A stretch of 52,835 nt of DNA from contig SIBQ01000013.1 of assembly GCA_009695095.1 (NCBI GenBank), positions 1 to 52,835 on the forward strand. The letters are read 5' to 3'. This DNA comes from Lacunisphaera sp. (GTDB lineage Bacteria > Verrucomicrobiota > Verrucomicrobiia > Opitutales > Opitutaceae). Position numbers and translations under genes: made by a program. Below, piece after piece: positions 8,182-24,906 of this stretch (its first letter is position 1; each line of letters starts with the position of its first letter). A model generated the notes under the pieces. It searched no databases, was not told the DNA's origin, and worked only from the letters and a program-made list of their open reading frames with translations.

Positions 8182-9372
8182 ATGGCCAAAGGAACATTCG
8201 AACGCAAAAAGCCGCACGTCAACGTCGGCACGATCGGTCACGTCGATCATGGCAAAACCACGCTGACAACCGCGATTCTCGCGGTGCAGGCTCGCAAGGG
8301 TCTCGCCGAGGCCAAATCCTACGCGGATATCGCGAAAGGCGGCACTGTGCGTGACGCCTCCAAGATCGTCACGATCTCAGTCGCCCACGTGGAGTATGAG
8401 TCGGCCAAGCGCCACTACGCGCATGTCGACTGCCCCGGCCACGCTGACTTCGTCAAGAACATGATTACCGGCGCCGCCCAGATGGACGGCGCGATCCTCG
8501 TCGTCTCGGCCGCGGACGGCCCGATGCCTCAGACGCGCGAGCACATTCTCCTCGCCCGCCAGGTCGGCGTGCCGAACATCGTCGTGTTCCTCAACAAGGT
8601 CGACCTCCTCGACGACAAGGACCTCCTCGACCTCGTCGAAGAGGAAATCCGCGACCTTCTGACCAAATATCAATTCGACGGTAAGAAGGCCAAGCTTATC
8701 CGGGGCTCTGCCACCGCCGCGCTCGAGGGCAAGCCCGAGGGCGAGAAGGCGATCCAGGATTTGATGGAGGCCATCGACTCCGAGATTGCCGAGCCGGTCC
8801 GCGAGCTCGACAAGCCCTTCCTTATGTCCGTCGAGGACGTGTTCTCCATCACCGGTCGCGGCACCGTCGCCACCGGTCGTATCGAGCGCGGCATCTGCAA
8901 GCTCAACGACACCGTCGAGATCGTCGGCCTGCGCGACACCACGACCACCGTTGTCACCGGCATTGAGATGTTCCGCAAGCTGCTCGACCAGGGCCAGGCG
9001 GGTGACAACGTCGGCATTCTCCTCCGCGGCATTGAAAAAGAAGGCATCGAGCGCGGGCAGGTCATCGCCGCCCCGAAGTCGATCAAGCCGCACAAGAAGG
9101 CCAAGGCCGAGATCTACGTCCTCTCCAAGGACGAGGGTGGTCGCCACACTCCATTCTTCAACGGTTACCGGCCCCAGTTCTACTTCCGTACCACGGACGT
9201 GACGGGCGTCGTCAACCTGCCGAAGGGTGTCGAGATGATCATGCCTGGTGACAACATCGCGGTTGATATCGAGCTGATCTCTCCGATCGCCATGGAGAAG
9301 GCCCAGAAGTTTGCCATCCGGGAGGGCGGCCGCACCATCGGTGCCGGCCGTGTCACCGAGATTGTCGAATAA
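8182..9372 (+). CDS. tuf: Elongation factor Tu with divergent switch I
   Basis: The 396-residue GTPase delivers aminoacyl-tRNA to the ribosomal A site. Visible motifs are the P-loop GHVDHGKT (residues 19-26), DCPGHADF (G3), NKVD (G4) and a GSA G5, followed by recognisable domains II ([20 protein letters not shown]) and III ([19 protein letters not shown]). The odd part is switch I. The near-universal RGITI is replaced by KIVTI (residues 61-65), and the loop before it has two extra residues compared with E. coli. The Mg-coordinating Thr is kept (T64) but Arg58 and Gly59 (E. coli mature numbering) become Lys and Ile. It sits between tRNA-Thr and tRNA-Trp in the classic tuf-secE-nusG order, so it is very likely the working EF-Tu. 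Confidence 0.98.
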   Translation: MAKGTFERKKPHVNVGTIGHVDHGKTTLTTAILAVQARKGLAEAKSYADIAKGGTVRDASKIVTISVAHVEYESAKRHYAHVDCPGHADFVKNMITGAAQMDGAILVVSAADGPMPQTREHILLARQVGVPNIVVFLNKVDLLDDKDLLDLVEEEIRDLLTKYQFDGKKAKLIRGSATAALEGKPEGEKAIQDLMEAIDSEIAEPVRELDKPFLMSVEDVFSITGRGTVATGRIERGICKLNDTVEIVGLRDTTTTVVTGIEMFRKLLDQGQAGDNVGILLRGIEKEGIERGQVIAAPKSIKPHKKAKAEIYVLSKDEGGRHTPFFNGYRPQFYFRTTDVTGVVNLPKGVEMIMPGDNIAVDIELISPIAMEKAQKFAIREGGRTIGAGRVTEIVE

Positions 9373-9400
9373 GCGTCATTAACCTCTTCCGACCGACGCT

Positions 9401-9427
9401 GCCGGGGTCTCCTTTGGGGGTCCCGGC
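9401..9427 (+). promoter_or_regulatory. Strong hairpin between tuf and tRNA-Trp
   Basis: GCCGGGGTCTCC (9401-9412) can pair along its entire 12 bases with GGGGGTCCCGGC (9416-9427), allowing three G-U pairs, around a TTT loop. No T-run follows, so this looks like an RNA-processing or attenuation hairpin that separates the tuf mRNA from the downstream tRNA rather than an efficient terminator. Confidence 0.6.
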
Positions 9428-9452
9428 TGTGTCGTCTAAAAGAAATAACCAC

Positions 9453-9528
9453 AGGGGTGTAGCTCAATTGGTAGAGTAGCGGTCTCCAAAACCGTTGGTT
9501 GGGGGTTCGATTCCCTCCGCCCCTGCCA
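9453..9528 (+). tRNA. trnW: tRNA-Trp (anticodon CCA)
   Basis: The cloverleaf has acceptor stem AGGGGTG/CGCCCCT, D arm GCTC/GAGT, anticodon stem GCGGT/ACCGT with loop CTCCAAA (anticodon CCA), and T arm GGGGG/CCCTC. The discriminator is G at 9525, and CCA is encoded at 9526-9528. tRNA-Trp directly before secE is a conserved bacterial arrangement. Confidence 0.97.
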
Positions 9529-9547
9529 CGTTCGCCCGACTCAACAC

Positions 9548-9754
9548 ATGGCCAATCCCTTCCGCACCGTCCGCATTTTCCTCGGCGAACTCGTCGGCGA
9601 ATTGCAAAAAGCCAGCTGGCCCACGCGCTCCGAGCTCAAGGATTCGACGATCGTCGTGATCATCGCCTGCGCGCTGCTGGGCCTGTTCACCGCCATCAGC
9701 GACTTCGCCCTCTACAACGTGGTCGACACTGTCACGGAGTTCATCAGTCGCTAA
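9548..9754 (+). CDS. secE: Preprotein translocase subunit SecE
   Basis: The 68-residue single-membrane-span form of SecE clamps the SecY channel. The N-terminal amphipathic part contains the conserved ELQKASWPTRSEL segment, and the membrane helix is about residues 34-56 (TIVVIIACALLGLFTAISDF). Length and position between tRNA-Trp and nusG match the short SecE of most bacteria. The partner secY lies 24 kb downstream in this window. Confidence 0.96.
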   Translation: MANPFRTVRIFLGELVGELQKASWPTRSELKDSTIVVIIACALLGLFTAISDFALYNVVDTVTEFISR

Positions 9755-9767
9755 CTATTTTCGCCCG

Positions 9768-10349
9768 ATGACCACCCAGACTTCCACGCCCACGGGCGCC
9801 CAGTGGTTCGCGCTGCACACGCTCTCCGGCCAGGAGAACAAGGTGAAGAACTACATTGAGAAGTTCAAAAAAATCGAGGAGCTCGACGATTTTGTGTTCG
9901 AGGTGCTGCTGCCGACCGAGGTCGTGTCTGAGGTCAAGAGCGGCAAGAAATCCACCAAGGTCCGCAAACTCTACCCCGGCTACGTGTTCATCAACATGTG
10001 TCTCTACGACGCGGGAAGGCAGGTCGTCATCAAGCCGTTTTACTTCGTGAAGGACGCGGCCGGGGTGATCGGCTTCGTCGGTGGCGACCATCCTGCGCCC
10101 CTGCGCCAGACCGAGATCGACGAGATCAAGGCCCGCATTGAGGCCGCCTCGGGCAAGGAAGTGCCGAAGGTCACCTTCGACGTCGGCGAGGAAGTGAAGA
10201 TCACCGATGGCGCGTTCGCCAACCTCACGGGCCGCGTCGACGAGATCGATCCCGCCCGCGGCAAGCTTAAGATTTCCGTTTCCATTTTCGGGCGGTTTAC
10301 GCCCGTCGAACTCGAATACTGGCAGGTCCAGCGCACCTCTGAAAGCTGA
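9768..10349 (+). CDS. nusG: Transcription termination/antitermination factor NusG
   Basis: The 193-residue product has the NGN domain (WFALHTLSGQENKVKNYIEK, residues 13-32; PGYVFINM) and a C-terminal KOW domain (VGEEVKITDGAFANLTGRVD). NusG binds RNA polymerase, suppresses pausing and links it to Rho or to the ribosome through S10. A roughly ten-residue Thr-rich stretch precedes the usual start. It follows secE by 13 bp and precedes rplK, as in the standard secE-nusG-rplKAJL order. Confidence 0.97.
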   Translation: MTTQTSTPTGAQWFALHTLSGQENKVKNYIEKFKKIEELDDFVFEVLLPTEVVSEVKSGKKSTKVRKLYPGYVFINMCLYDAGRQVVIKPFYFVKDAAGVIGFVGGDHPAPLRQTEIDEIKARIEAASGKEVPKVTFDVGEEVKITDGAFANLTGRVDEIDPARGKLKISVSIFGRFTPVELEYWQVQRTSES

Positions 10350-10388
10350 TCTGCCGCCCGCCCTGCCACCTGCCACTCCACTCTCACC

Positions 10389-10814
10389 ATGGCCAAAAAA
10401 ATTCAAGGTTACGTCCGTCTCCAGCTCCCCGCCGGTGCCGCCAATCCGGCGCCCCCGGTCGGCCCCGCCCTCGGCGCCCAGGGCGTCAACATCATGGGCT
10501 TCTGCAAGGAGTTTAACGCGAAGACCAAGGACCAGAATGGCATGATCATTCCTGTCGTTATCACTGTCTACTCCGACAAGTCCTTCACCTTCATCTGCAA
10601 GTCGCCCCCGGCGTCCGTGTTGCTGAAGAAGGCCGCCGGCATCGCGACCGGCTCCGCCAAACCCAACATGGACAAGGTCGGCAAGGTCACGAAGAAGCAG
10701 ATCATCGAGATCATCAAACTCAAGAAGGCCGACCTCAACGCCAACAGCGAGGAGGCCGCCATCCGCATGATTGCCGGCACCGCCCGCAACATGGGCATCG
10801 AGGTCGTCGACTAA
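10389..10814 (+). CDS. rplK: 50S ribosomal protein L11
   Basis: The 141-residue protein of the GTPase-associated centre matches the family's usual length. Visible hallmarks are the N-terminal [20 protein letters not shown] (residues 12-31) that contacts elongation factors and thiopeptides, and the C-terminal rRNA-binding region with [17 protein letters not shown]. It starts in the context CTCACCATG with no evident Shine-Dalgarno sequence. Confidence 0.98.
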   Translation: MAKKIQGYVRLQLPAGAANPAPPVGPALGAQGVNIMGFCKEFNAKTKDQNGMIIPVVITVYSDKSFTFICKSPPASVLLKKAAGIATGSAKPNMDKVGKVTKKQIIEIIKLKKADLNANSEEAAIRMIAGTARNMGIEVVD

Positions 10815-10880
10815 TTTTTCTCCACAATCAACTCACCGCGGGAGTCCCCACCAGGACGTTTGCACCGCAAGGAGTCCCCC

Positions 10881-11576
10881 ATGCCCGTTAAACACAGCAA
10901 ACGATACCGCAGCGCCGCCACGGCTGCTGACCTCGCCAAGGAGTATCCACTCAAGGAAGCAGTGGACATCCTGACTAAATTTCCGAAGGCCAAGTTCGAC
11001 GAGACCGTCGAGCTGTCCTTCCGCCTCGGCGTTGATCCCGCCCAGGGCGACCAGATGGTGCGCGGCACCACGCCGCTGCCCAACGGCTCCGGCAAGAAGG
11101 TCCGCGTGCTCGTCTTCACCGACGATCCCGCCAAGGCCCTCGCCGCGGGCGCCGACACCGCCGGCCTCGCCGACGTGATGGCGAAGATCAACGAAGGCTG
11201 GCTCGATTTCGACGTCGCCATCGCGACCACCGAAGCAATGAAGCAGGTCCGCACGCTCGCCCGTGTCCTCGGCCCCAAGGGTCTCATGCCCAACCCGAAG
11301 TCCGGCACCGTCACCGATGACATCGCCACCGGCATCAAGGCCGTGAAGGCCGGCCGCGTGGAGTTCAAGGTCGACAAGACGGCCAACATCGGCGTCGGCG
11401 TCGGCAAGCGTTCGTTCACCCCCGACCAGATCAAGGAGAACGTGTCCGCCGTCCTCGAGGCCGTCGGCAAGGCCAAGCCGGCCACCTTCAAGGGCCACTA
11501 CATCAAGAGCGTCACGCTCTCTTCCTCCATGAGCCCGGGCGTGAAGCTCGCGTCCACCGAGTTCAACCAATTCTAA
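10881..11576 (+). CDS. rplA: 50S ribosomal protein L1
   Basis: The 231-residue L1-stalk protein contains the conserved RVLGPKGLMPNPKSGTVT segment. The start at 10881 (MPVKHSKRY) is chosen because AAGGAG lies at 10869-10874. An in-frame TTG at 10860 would add seven residues and is unlikely. In many bacteria L1 represses its own operon by binding a leader that mimics its rRNA site; I could not identify such a leader here. Confidence 0.97.
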   Translation: MPVKHSKRYRSAATAADLAKEYPLKEAVDILTKFPKAKFDETVELSFRLGVDPAQGDQMVRGTTPLPNGSGKKVRVLVFTDDPAKALAAGADTAGLADVMAKINEGWLDFDVAIATTEAMKQVRTLARVLGPKGLMPNPKSGTVTDDIATGIKAVKAGRVEFKVDKTANIGVGVGKRSFTPDQIKENVSAVLEAVGKAKPATFKGHYIKSVTLSSSMSPGVKLASTEFNQF

Positions 11577-11588
11577 GGAGCCGCCACC

Positions 11589-12086
11589 ATGAGAGCCGAA
11601 AAACAATATTTGATCGACGAGGTCAGCGGGCACCTGAAGAAGTCTGACTACGTCATCCTCACCAACTTCATCCGGCTGACCGTCGCTGAAACGGCCGAGC
11701 TGCGCAAGCGCCTCGCGCCCGAAAAGGCCGAGTTCCACGTCGTGAAAAACAGCTCGTTTCGTGTCGCGGCCAGAGCCATGGGCCTGCCTGACCTCGGAAA
11801 GTCCCTTACCGGCCAGACGGCCGTCGTCGTCGGCGGCAAGAATCCCGCCGGCGTGGCGAAAACGCTCAAGAAATTCATCGAGGAAAAGCAGAAACTCGAG
11901 GTCAAGGTCGGCGTCATGGACAAAAAGCTCATGTCCGCCACGGATCTTTCGAAGCTTGCCGACCTGCCGTCGTTTGAGGCCCTGCGCTCGATGTTCCTCG
12001 GCCTGCTCACCATGCAGGGCGCCGCTTTCGTCCGCGTCCTCGACGCCAAAATCAAGAAAGAGCAGCCCGCTGCCCCGGCTGCCTGA
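11589..12086 (+). CDS. rplJ: 50S ribosomal protein L10
   Basis: The 165-residue protein anchors L7/L12 dimers to the ribosome. The N-terminal domain shows VILTNFIRLTVAETAELRKR and FHVVKNSSFRVAA; the C-terminal helix that carries L7/L12 follows. AAGGAG lies at 11575-11580, next to the rplA stop, nine bases before the ATG, so translation may be coupled to rplA. A gap of 132 bp separates it from rplL. Confidence 0.97.
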   Translation: MRAEKQYLIDEVSGHLKKSDYVILTNFIRLTVAETAELRKRLAPEKAEFHVVKNSSFRVAARAMGLPDLGKSLTGQTAVVVGGKNPAGVAKTLKKFIEEKQKLEVKVGVMDKKLMSATDLSKLADLPSFEALRSMFLGLLTMQGAAFVRVLDAKIKKEQPAAPAA

Positions 12087-12218
12087 CCAACTTAATCCAC
12101 CACCAACCATTTTTCCGGCGCAAACCGGGGAAGAAATAATCCAACGAAGCAGGCTAGGGGATACGTCCCTTAAACGCGTTTCACCAATCGAGACCGCTAT
12201 CCACTTCAGGAGTCCACC

Positions 12219-12599
<381 letters not shown>

Positions 12600-12640
12600 C
12601 CGCTTGGCGATTTTGCACTCAACTCTTCTCAATTCACCGA

Positions 12641-12668
12641 GACAGGCTGTGTCCAATCGCGGCCTGTC
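12641..12668 (+). promoter_or_regulatory. Hairpin in the rplL-rpoB intergenic region
   Basis: GACAGGC (12641-12647) pairs perfectly with GCCTGTC (12662-12668) around a 14-base loop. A pyrimidine-rich stretch without a clean T-run follows. The 189-bp gap between rplL and rpoB is where many bacteria place a partial attenuator or processing site that lowers RNA polymerase synthesis relative to ribosomal proteins. This function is inferred from position only. Confidence 0.4.
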
Positions 12669-12788
12669 CTACGGCTTTCTTTCATTTGTTCTTTTGGCGC
12701 CCGGGCGCGCCACCTTTACTCATCACGCTGCTCTGAACGGCTGAGTTTCGTCACTTTCATTTCGTCTCACACTTAAACGGGAAAATTC

Positions 12789-16583
<3,795 letters not shown>

Positions 16584-16614
16584 CCTTTAACGCAATACTG
16601 GGAGCAAAATCGCA

Positions 16615-20742
<4,128 letters not shown>

Positions 20743-20795
20743 GTTCTTCCCTGTAGGAGCCCTGAGCCTGTCGAAGGGCAGGCGACAACCTTCAA

Positions 20796-20824
20796 GCCGC
20801 GGACGAAAGCCCGCGGTTTTTTTT
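20796..20824 (+). terminator. Intrinsic terminator after rpoC
   Basis: CCGCGG (20797-20802) pairs with CCGCGG (20811-20816) around an eight-base loop and is followed by eight T residues (20817-20824). It lies 54 bases after the rpoC stop and is a good rho-independent terminator for the rplKAJL-rpoBC unit. Confidence 0.85.
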
Positions 20825-20835
20825 GGCGGATTGCA

Positions 20836-20870
20836 AATTCAGGGCTCGGTGATGAATTTCGCCCTGAATT
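20836..20870. repeat. Perfect 10-bp inverted repeat between two terminators
   Basis: AATTCAGGGC (20836-20845) is matched by GCCCTGAATT (20861-20870) with a 15-base spacer. It has no T-tract and lies between two terminators, so it may be a protein-binding palindrome, a remnant element or a structural RNA segment. No function can be assigned from sequence. Confidence 0.5.
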
Positions 20871-20932
20871 GGCGAGCTTGTGGTTCCTCCCGCCAAAAAG
20901 ATATCGGTAGAGCTCTGCTCCTGATGTCTTCT

Positions 20933-20965
20933 CGCCCGGCCCTCACCGGGCCGGGCGTTCTTTTT
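20933..20965 (+). terminator. Second intrinsic terminator downstream of rpoC
   Basis: A perfect 10-bp GC stem, CGCCCGGCCC (20933-20942) with GGGCCGGGCG (20948-20957), has the five-base loop TCACC and is followed by TTCTTTTT. Being the second terminator after rpoC, it insulates the rpsL cluster from the rpoBC transcript. Confidence 0.88.
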
Positions 20966-21382
20966 GGTTTCGGGTGGCCCGAAACTAACCCTACTTAGCC
21001 CAACGGACGACGGAGGGTCAGCGATCAACCTGGAGGAGCTGCCTTGCGGCCCTTGGAACTCATCCGCCAAGACAGGCAAGGGGGGAGAAGGATCTTTTTA
21101 CAAATGACTTTTGAGACGGCGAAGGGAGTGGGAGCAACTTTTTCCGACTATTTTTGATTTAACACTTGATAGGGGGTGAAGCCGCCTGCTTTCCTAACCA
21201 TCCCATTCGTCACTTACAGCCTCCGCAGCCAAACTGTTGGGGCACCTGAGACGACACGATTTCGGGCGGATTTCCTTCCAAATTTGTGTTTCCACGCACT
21301 GCGCGAAATAGTGCTTGCCGGAGGCTTCGTCTCCAGTAGGTTCCGCGCCTTTTCCACTTTTAAGAACCTTCTATTTAACCAC
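20966..21382. other. Non-coding leader region of the rpsL cluster
   Basis: This 417-bp stretch has no credible gene. It must contain the promoter of the rpsL-rpsG-fusA-S10-spc cluster, because a terminator precedes it. A locally AT-rich segment at about 21100-21170 (repeated TTTTT and TTGAT motifs) is the likeliest promoter site, but I cannot choose boxes with confidence. The frame is open upstream of rpsL from a GTG at 21176, which I regard as fortuitous. Confidence 0.5.
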
Positions 21383-21769
21383 ATGCCAACCATCAACCAA
21401 CTCGTGCGCAAAGGACGTCGCAAGATCGTCGCGAAGTCCAAGGCTCCGGCGTTGCAGGGTAATCCCTTCCGCCGCGGCGTCTGCGTGCAGGTCATGACCC
21501 GCACGCCCAAGAAGCCGAACTCGGCCATTCGCAAGGTGGCCAAGGTTCGCCTCACGAACGGCATGGAAGTCATTTCATATATTCCCGACGAGGGCCACAA
21601 CCTGCAGGAGCACTCGATTGTGCTCGTGCGCGGCGGCCGCGTGAAGGATCTCCCCGGTGTTCGTTACCATATTGTGCGCGGCACGCTCGACGCTACCGGT
21701 GTGGAGAAACGCCGCCGCTCCCGTTCCAAATACGGCGTCAAGCGCCCGAAAGCCGCCAAGGCCTCCTAA
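21383..21769 (+). CDS. rpsL: 30S ribosomal protein S12
   Basis: The 128-residue decoding-centre protein opens [20 protein letters not shown] and carries [19 protein letters not shown] and [17 protein letters not shown]. The two lysines whose mutation gives streptomycin resistance in other bacteria are present, so the sequence is the susceptible type. The ATG at 21383 is set by the family N-terminus. rpsG follows 21 bp later. Confidence 0.98.
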   Translation: MPTINQLVRKGRRKIVAKSKAPALQGNPFRRGVCVQVMTRTPKKPNSAIRKVAKVRLTNGMEVISYIPDEGHNLQEHSIVLVRGGRVKDLPGVRYHIVRGTLDATGVEKRRRSRSKYGVKRPKAAKAS

Positions 21770-21790
21770 CCCCGTTCTTTTTAAGTTCCC

Positions 21791-22264
21791 ATGTCACGCC
21801 GTCGCAGAGCCACTCACCGTCCCACCGTCCCGGATATCCGCTATAGCAGCGCCTTGGTGACGCACCTCATCAATGTCATCATGAAGAGCGGCAAGCGCAC
21901 GCTCGCCGAGCGCATCGTTTACGGCGCCTTCGAGCGCGTGAGCGAGAAGCTGCAGAAGGGCGACCCGGTCGACCTGCTGATGGGCGCGATGGAAAACACC
22001 CGCCCGAAGCTGGAGGTCAAGAGTCGCCGCGTCGGGGGCGCCACCTATCAGGTGCCTGTGGAAATTTCGTTCGAGCGCCAGGAATCGCTGGCCCTCCGCT
22101 GGATCGTCAATGCCGCCACCGGCCGCAAGGGCACGCCGATGCGCGAGGCCATCGCTGCCGAGATCATCGACGCCTACAACAACACCGGCTCCGTCGTGAA
22201 GAAGAAGGAAGAGATGCACAAGATGGCCCAGGCGAACCGCGCCTTCGCCCATCTGCGCTGGTAA
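21791..22264 (+). CDS. rpsG: 30S ribosomal protein S7
   Basis: The 157-residue protein nucleates assembly of the 30S head. It opens MSRRRRATHRPTVPDIRYSS and ends with the KEEMHKMAQANRAFAHLRW segment, the expected form and length. It lies between rpsL and fusA (12 bp before fusA), the standard str operon order. In E. coli S7 represses this operon from a site in the rpsL-rpsG gap, but the 21-bp gap here is too short for that type of site. Confidence 0.98.
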   Translation: MSRRRRATHRPTVPDIRYSSALVTHLINVIMKSGKRTLAERIVYGAFERVSEKLQKGDPVDLLMGAMENTRPKLEVKSRRVGGATYQVPVEISFERQESLALRWIVNAATGRKGTPMREAIAAEIIDAYNNTGSVVKKKEEMHKMAQANRAFAHLRW

Positions 22265-22276
22265 GGAATCCCGACC

Positions 22277-24469
22277 ATGTCCGTTGCAGCTTCACCGAAT
22301 ATTTCTGTCGTCACCGACAAGGCGAAGGTCTCACCCGTCAACACGAAAGACCGCCCGTTTCCCCTAGAATGGACGCGCAACATCGGCATCGCCGCGCACA
22401 TCGACGCCGGCAAGACCACCACCACCGAGCGCATTCTTTTCTACTCCGGCGCCGTCCACAAAATGGGCGACGTCGACGATGGCAACACCGTGACCGACTG
22501 GATGGAGCAGGAACGCGAGCGCGGCATCACCATCACGGCCGCCGCCATTTCCTGTGCCTGGAACCCCTCGTGCGGCCCGTGGAAGGGGATCAAGCAGCGT
22601 ATCAACATCATCGACACCCCCGGGCACGTGGATTTCACCGCCGAGGTGGAGCGCTCGCTCCGCGTGCTCGATGGCGCCATCGCGGTGTTCGACGCGGTGG
22701 CCGGCGTGCAACCCCAGTCCGAGACCGTCTGGCGCCAGGCGAACAAATACAAGGTTCCGCGTCTGGCCTTCATCAACAAGATGGACCGCGTCGGCGCGAA
22801 TTTCCACCGGTCGATTGACGACATCCGCACAAAGCTAAAGAGCAACGCTCACGCCATCTTCCTGCCGATCGGGGCCGAGGAGAATTTCCGCGGCCTCATC
22901 GACTTGGTGCAGATGGTAGCCTACATTTTTCCGGTGGAGGACAAGGAGCTTGGCCTGAATCCCGTCACGTCCGAAATCCCGGCGGATATGATGGCCACAG
23001 CCAAAGAATATCACGACAAGCTCGTCGAGGCGGTCTCCGATTTCGACGATGTCATCGCCGAGAAATACCTCGGTGGCGGGGAGATCACCGTCGACGAGCT
23101 GATGCTCGGCGTCCGCAAGGCGACGATTTCCCTGCAATTTTGCGGCGTCGTTCCCGGTTCCGCCTTCAAGAAGAAGGGCGTGCAGCGCCTGCTCGATTGC
23201 GTCGTGAACTACCTGCCGAGCCCCATTGATGTCCCGCCGATGCAGGGCCAGGACAGCGACGGCAATCCCGTCGAGGCGGTGGTTAACGACAAGGGCAAGC
23301 TGGCCGGCCTCGCGTTCAAGCTCTGGACCGATCCCTTTGTCGGCAAACTCGTGTTCTTCCGGGTCTACACCGGCACGGTCAAACAGGGCATGTCACTCTA
23401 CAACCCTCGCACCCGCCGCACCGAGCGCGTCTCGCGCCTTGTGCTTATGCGCGCCATCGAGCGCGAGGAAATCGACACGGCTTTTTCGGGCGACATTTGC
23501 GCGCTGGTCGGCGTGAAGGACGTCATCACCGGCGACACGCTGTGCGATGAGGATTTCGACATTCGCCTCGAGCCGCCGTCCTTTCCTGAGCCCGTCATCT
23601 CGATGTCAATCGAGCCCAACTCGAAGGCCGACCAGGAAAAGTTGGGCATCGCCCTCCAGCGTCTCGTCGCCGAGGATCCGACCCTGCGCGTCAAGACCGA
23701 CCCCGACAGCGGCCAGACCATCCTCTCTGGCATGGGTGAGTTGCACCTCGACATCATTCGCGACCGCATGAAGCGCGAGTTCAAGGTCGAGGCGACGTTC
23801 GGCAAGCCGCAGATCGCCTATCGGGAGACCGTCCTCAAACCCACCGACGGCGAGGGCAAGTTCATCCGCCAGTCCGGTGGCAAAGGCCAGTATGGTCACG
23901 TCTGCGTCAAGCTTGAACCCAACGAAAAGGGCAAGGGCGTCGAAGTCGTCAACGAAATCGTCGGCGGCGCCATCCCGAAGGAATTCATCAAGCCCGCCAC
24001 CGAGGGCATCCTCGAGGGCTGTAACAACGGCGTTGTCGCCGGCTTCCCGGTCGTGGACGTCATCGTGCGCATCGTCGACGGCTCGTTCCACGAGGTCGAC
24101 TCGTCGGAACTTGCGTTCAAGATGGCCGGCATTTTCGCATTCAAGGATGCGATGAAAAAGGCCAACCCGATTCTGCTGGAGCCCATCATGGGCGTCGAAG
24201 TCACCACGCCGGAGGAATATCAGGGCGACCTTATTGGCGACATCAACCGTCGTCGCGGCGCGATCCTAGGCATGGAGAACAAGTCCGGCGCGTGCATCAT
24301 CGACGCGCGCGTGCCGCTCGAGCTGCTCTTCGGCTACATCACTGACATCCGCTCCCTCTCCAAGGGCCGGGCCAGCGCGGCCCTCACGCCGTCCCATTTC
24401 GCGCAGGTCCCCAACTCGCAGCTCGCCAAGATCGTCGAGACCAACGCCAAGGGCCCCGCCCGCAGCTGA
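22277..24469 (+). CDS. fusA: Elongation factor G
   Basis: The 730-residue translocase has all GTPase motifs: AHIDAGKTTTTERI, QERERGITI (a normal switch I, unlike the EF-Tu here), IDTPGHVDFT and NKMD. Domains II-V follow, with GMGELHLDIIRDRMKREFKV and the domain IV segment SGGKGQYGHVCVKLEPNE. About 20 extra residues precede the usual N-terminus, and the loop before RINIIDTPGHVDF is long (about 12 residues after the Trp), similar in size to E. coli EF-G. It lies 27 bp before rpsJ, so the str and S10 clusters are joined. AAGGA sits just before the ATG. Confidence 0.98.
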   Translation: MSVAASPNISVVTDKAKVSPVNTKDRPFPLEWTRNIGIAAHIDAGKTTTTERILFYSGAVHKMGDVDDGNTVTDWMEQERERGITITAAAISCAWNPSCGPWKGIKQRINIIDTPGHVDFTAEVERSLRVLDGAIAVFDAVAGVQPQSETVWRQANKYKVPRLAFINKMDRVGANFHRSIDDIRTKLKSNAHAIFLPIGAEENFRGLIDLVQMVAYIFPVEDKELGLNPVTSEIPADMMATAKEYHDKLVEAVSDFDDVIAEKYLGGGEITVDELMLGVRKATISLQFCGVVPGSAFKKKGVQRLLDCVVNYLPSPIDVPPMQGQDSDGNPVEAVVNDKGKLAGLAFKLWTDPFVGKLVFFRVYTGTVKQGMSLYNPRTRRTERVSRLVLMRAIEREEIDTAFSGDICALVGVKDVITGDTLCDEDFDIRLEPPSFPEPVISMSIEPNSKADQEKLGIALQRLVAEDPTLRVKTDPDSGQTILSGMGELHLDIIRDRMKREFKVEATFGKPQIAYRETVLKPTDGEGKFIRQSGGKGQYGHVCVKLEPNEKGKGVEVVNEIVGGAIPKEFIKPATEGILEGCNNGVVAGFPVVDVIVRIVDGSFHEVDSSELAFKMAGIFAFKDAMKKANPILLEPIMGVEVTTPEEYQGDLIGDINRRRGAILGMENKSGACIIDARVPLELLFGYITDIRSLSKGRASAALTPSHFAQVPNSQLAKIVETNAKGPARS

Positions 24470-24496
24470 TTTTTAACCCTCGTTCTTTATACCGTC

Positions 24497-24805
24497 ATGA
24501 AAGGCCAACGTATCCGCATCAAACTCCAGGGTTATGACTACCGGATCATCGACCAGTCGGCGCAAGAAATCGTGGAAACCGCCAAGCGCTCCGGCGCCCG
24601 CGTCTCGGGTCCCATCCCGCTGCCCACGCATATCGTGAAACTTTCGGTCAACCGCTCCCCGCACGTCGACAAGAAGTCCATGGAGCAGTTCGAATCCCGC
24701 ACGCACAAGCGCCTTATCGACATCCTCGAGCCCACCGCCCAGACGGTCGACGAGCTCAAGAAACTCAATCTCCCGTCCGGCGTGGACATCACCATCAACG
24801 TTTAA
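24497..24805 (+). CDS. rpsJ: 30S ribosomal protein S10
   Basis: The 102-residue protein matches the usual length, with [20 protein letters not shown] at the N-terminus and [20 protein letters not shown] centrally. Besides its ribosomal role it binds NusG and NusB in coupling and antitermination. A 101-bp gap with a small hairpin (CCGGC at 24821-24825, GCCGG at 24836-24840) separates it from rplC. Confidence 0.98.
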   Translation: MKGQRIRIKLQGYDYRIIDQSAQEIVETAKRSGARVSGPIPLPTHIVKLSVNRSPHVDKKSMEQFESRTHKRLIDILEPTAQTVDELKKLNLPSGVDITINV

Positions 24806-24906
24806 ACTTCAACCCACCAACCGGCTTAGCAGCCCGCCGGCTCACCCCGGCCCTTCTAAAGTAGGTCTAAATAAACGGCGCTCAACCGCCACCTACCACT
24901 TAGCCC

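Noticed and set aside
21176..21382. N-terminal extension of S12 from a GTG
   Set aside because: The added 69 residues do not resemble S12, and the standard start MPTINQL at 21383 fits the family.
22549..22605. Insertion before the G3 motif of EF-G
   Set aside because: E. coli EF-G has a loop of similar length at this point, so it is not unusual.
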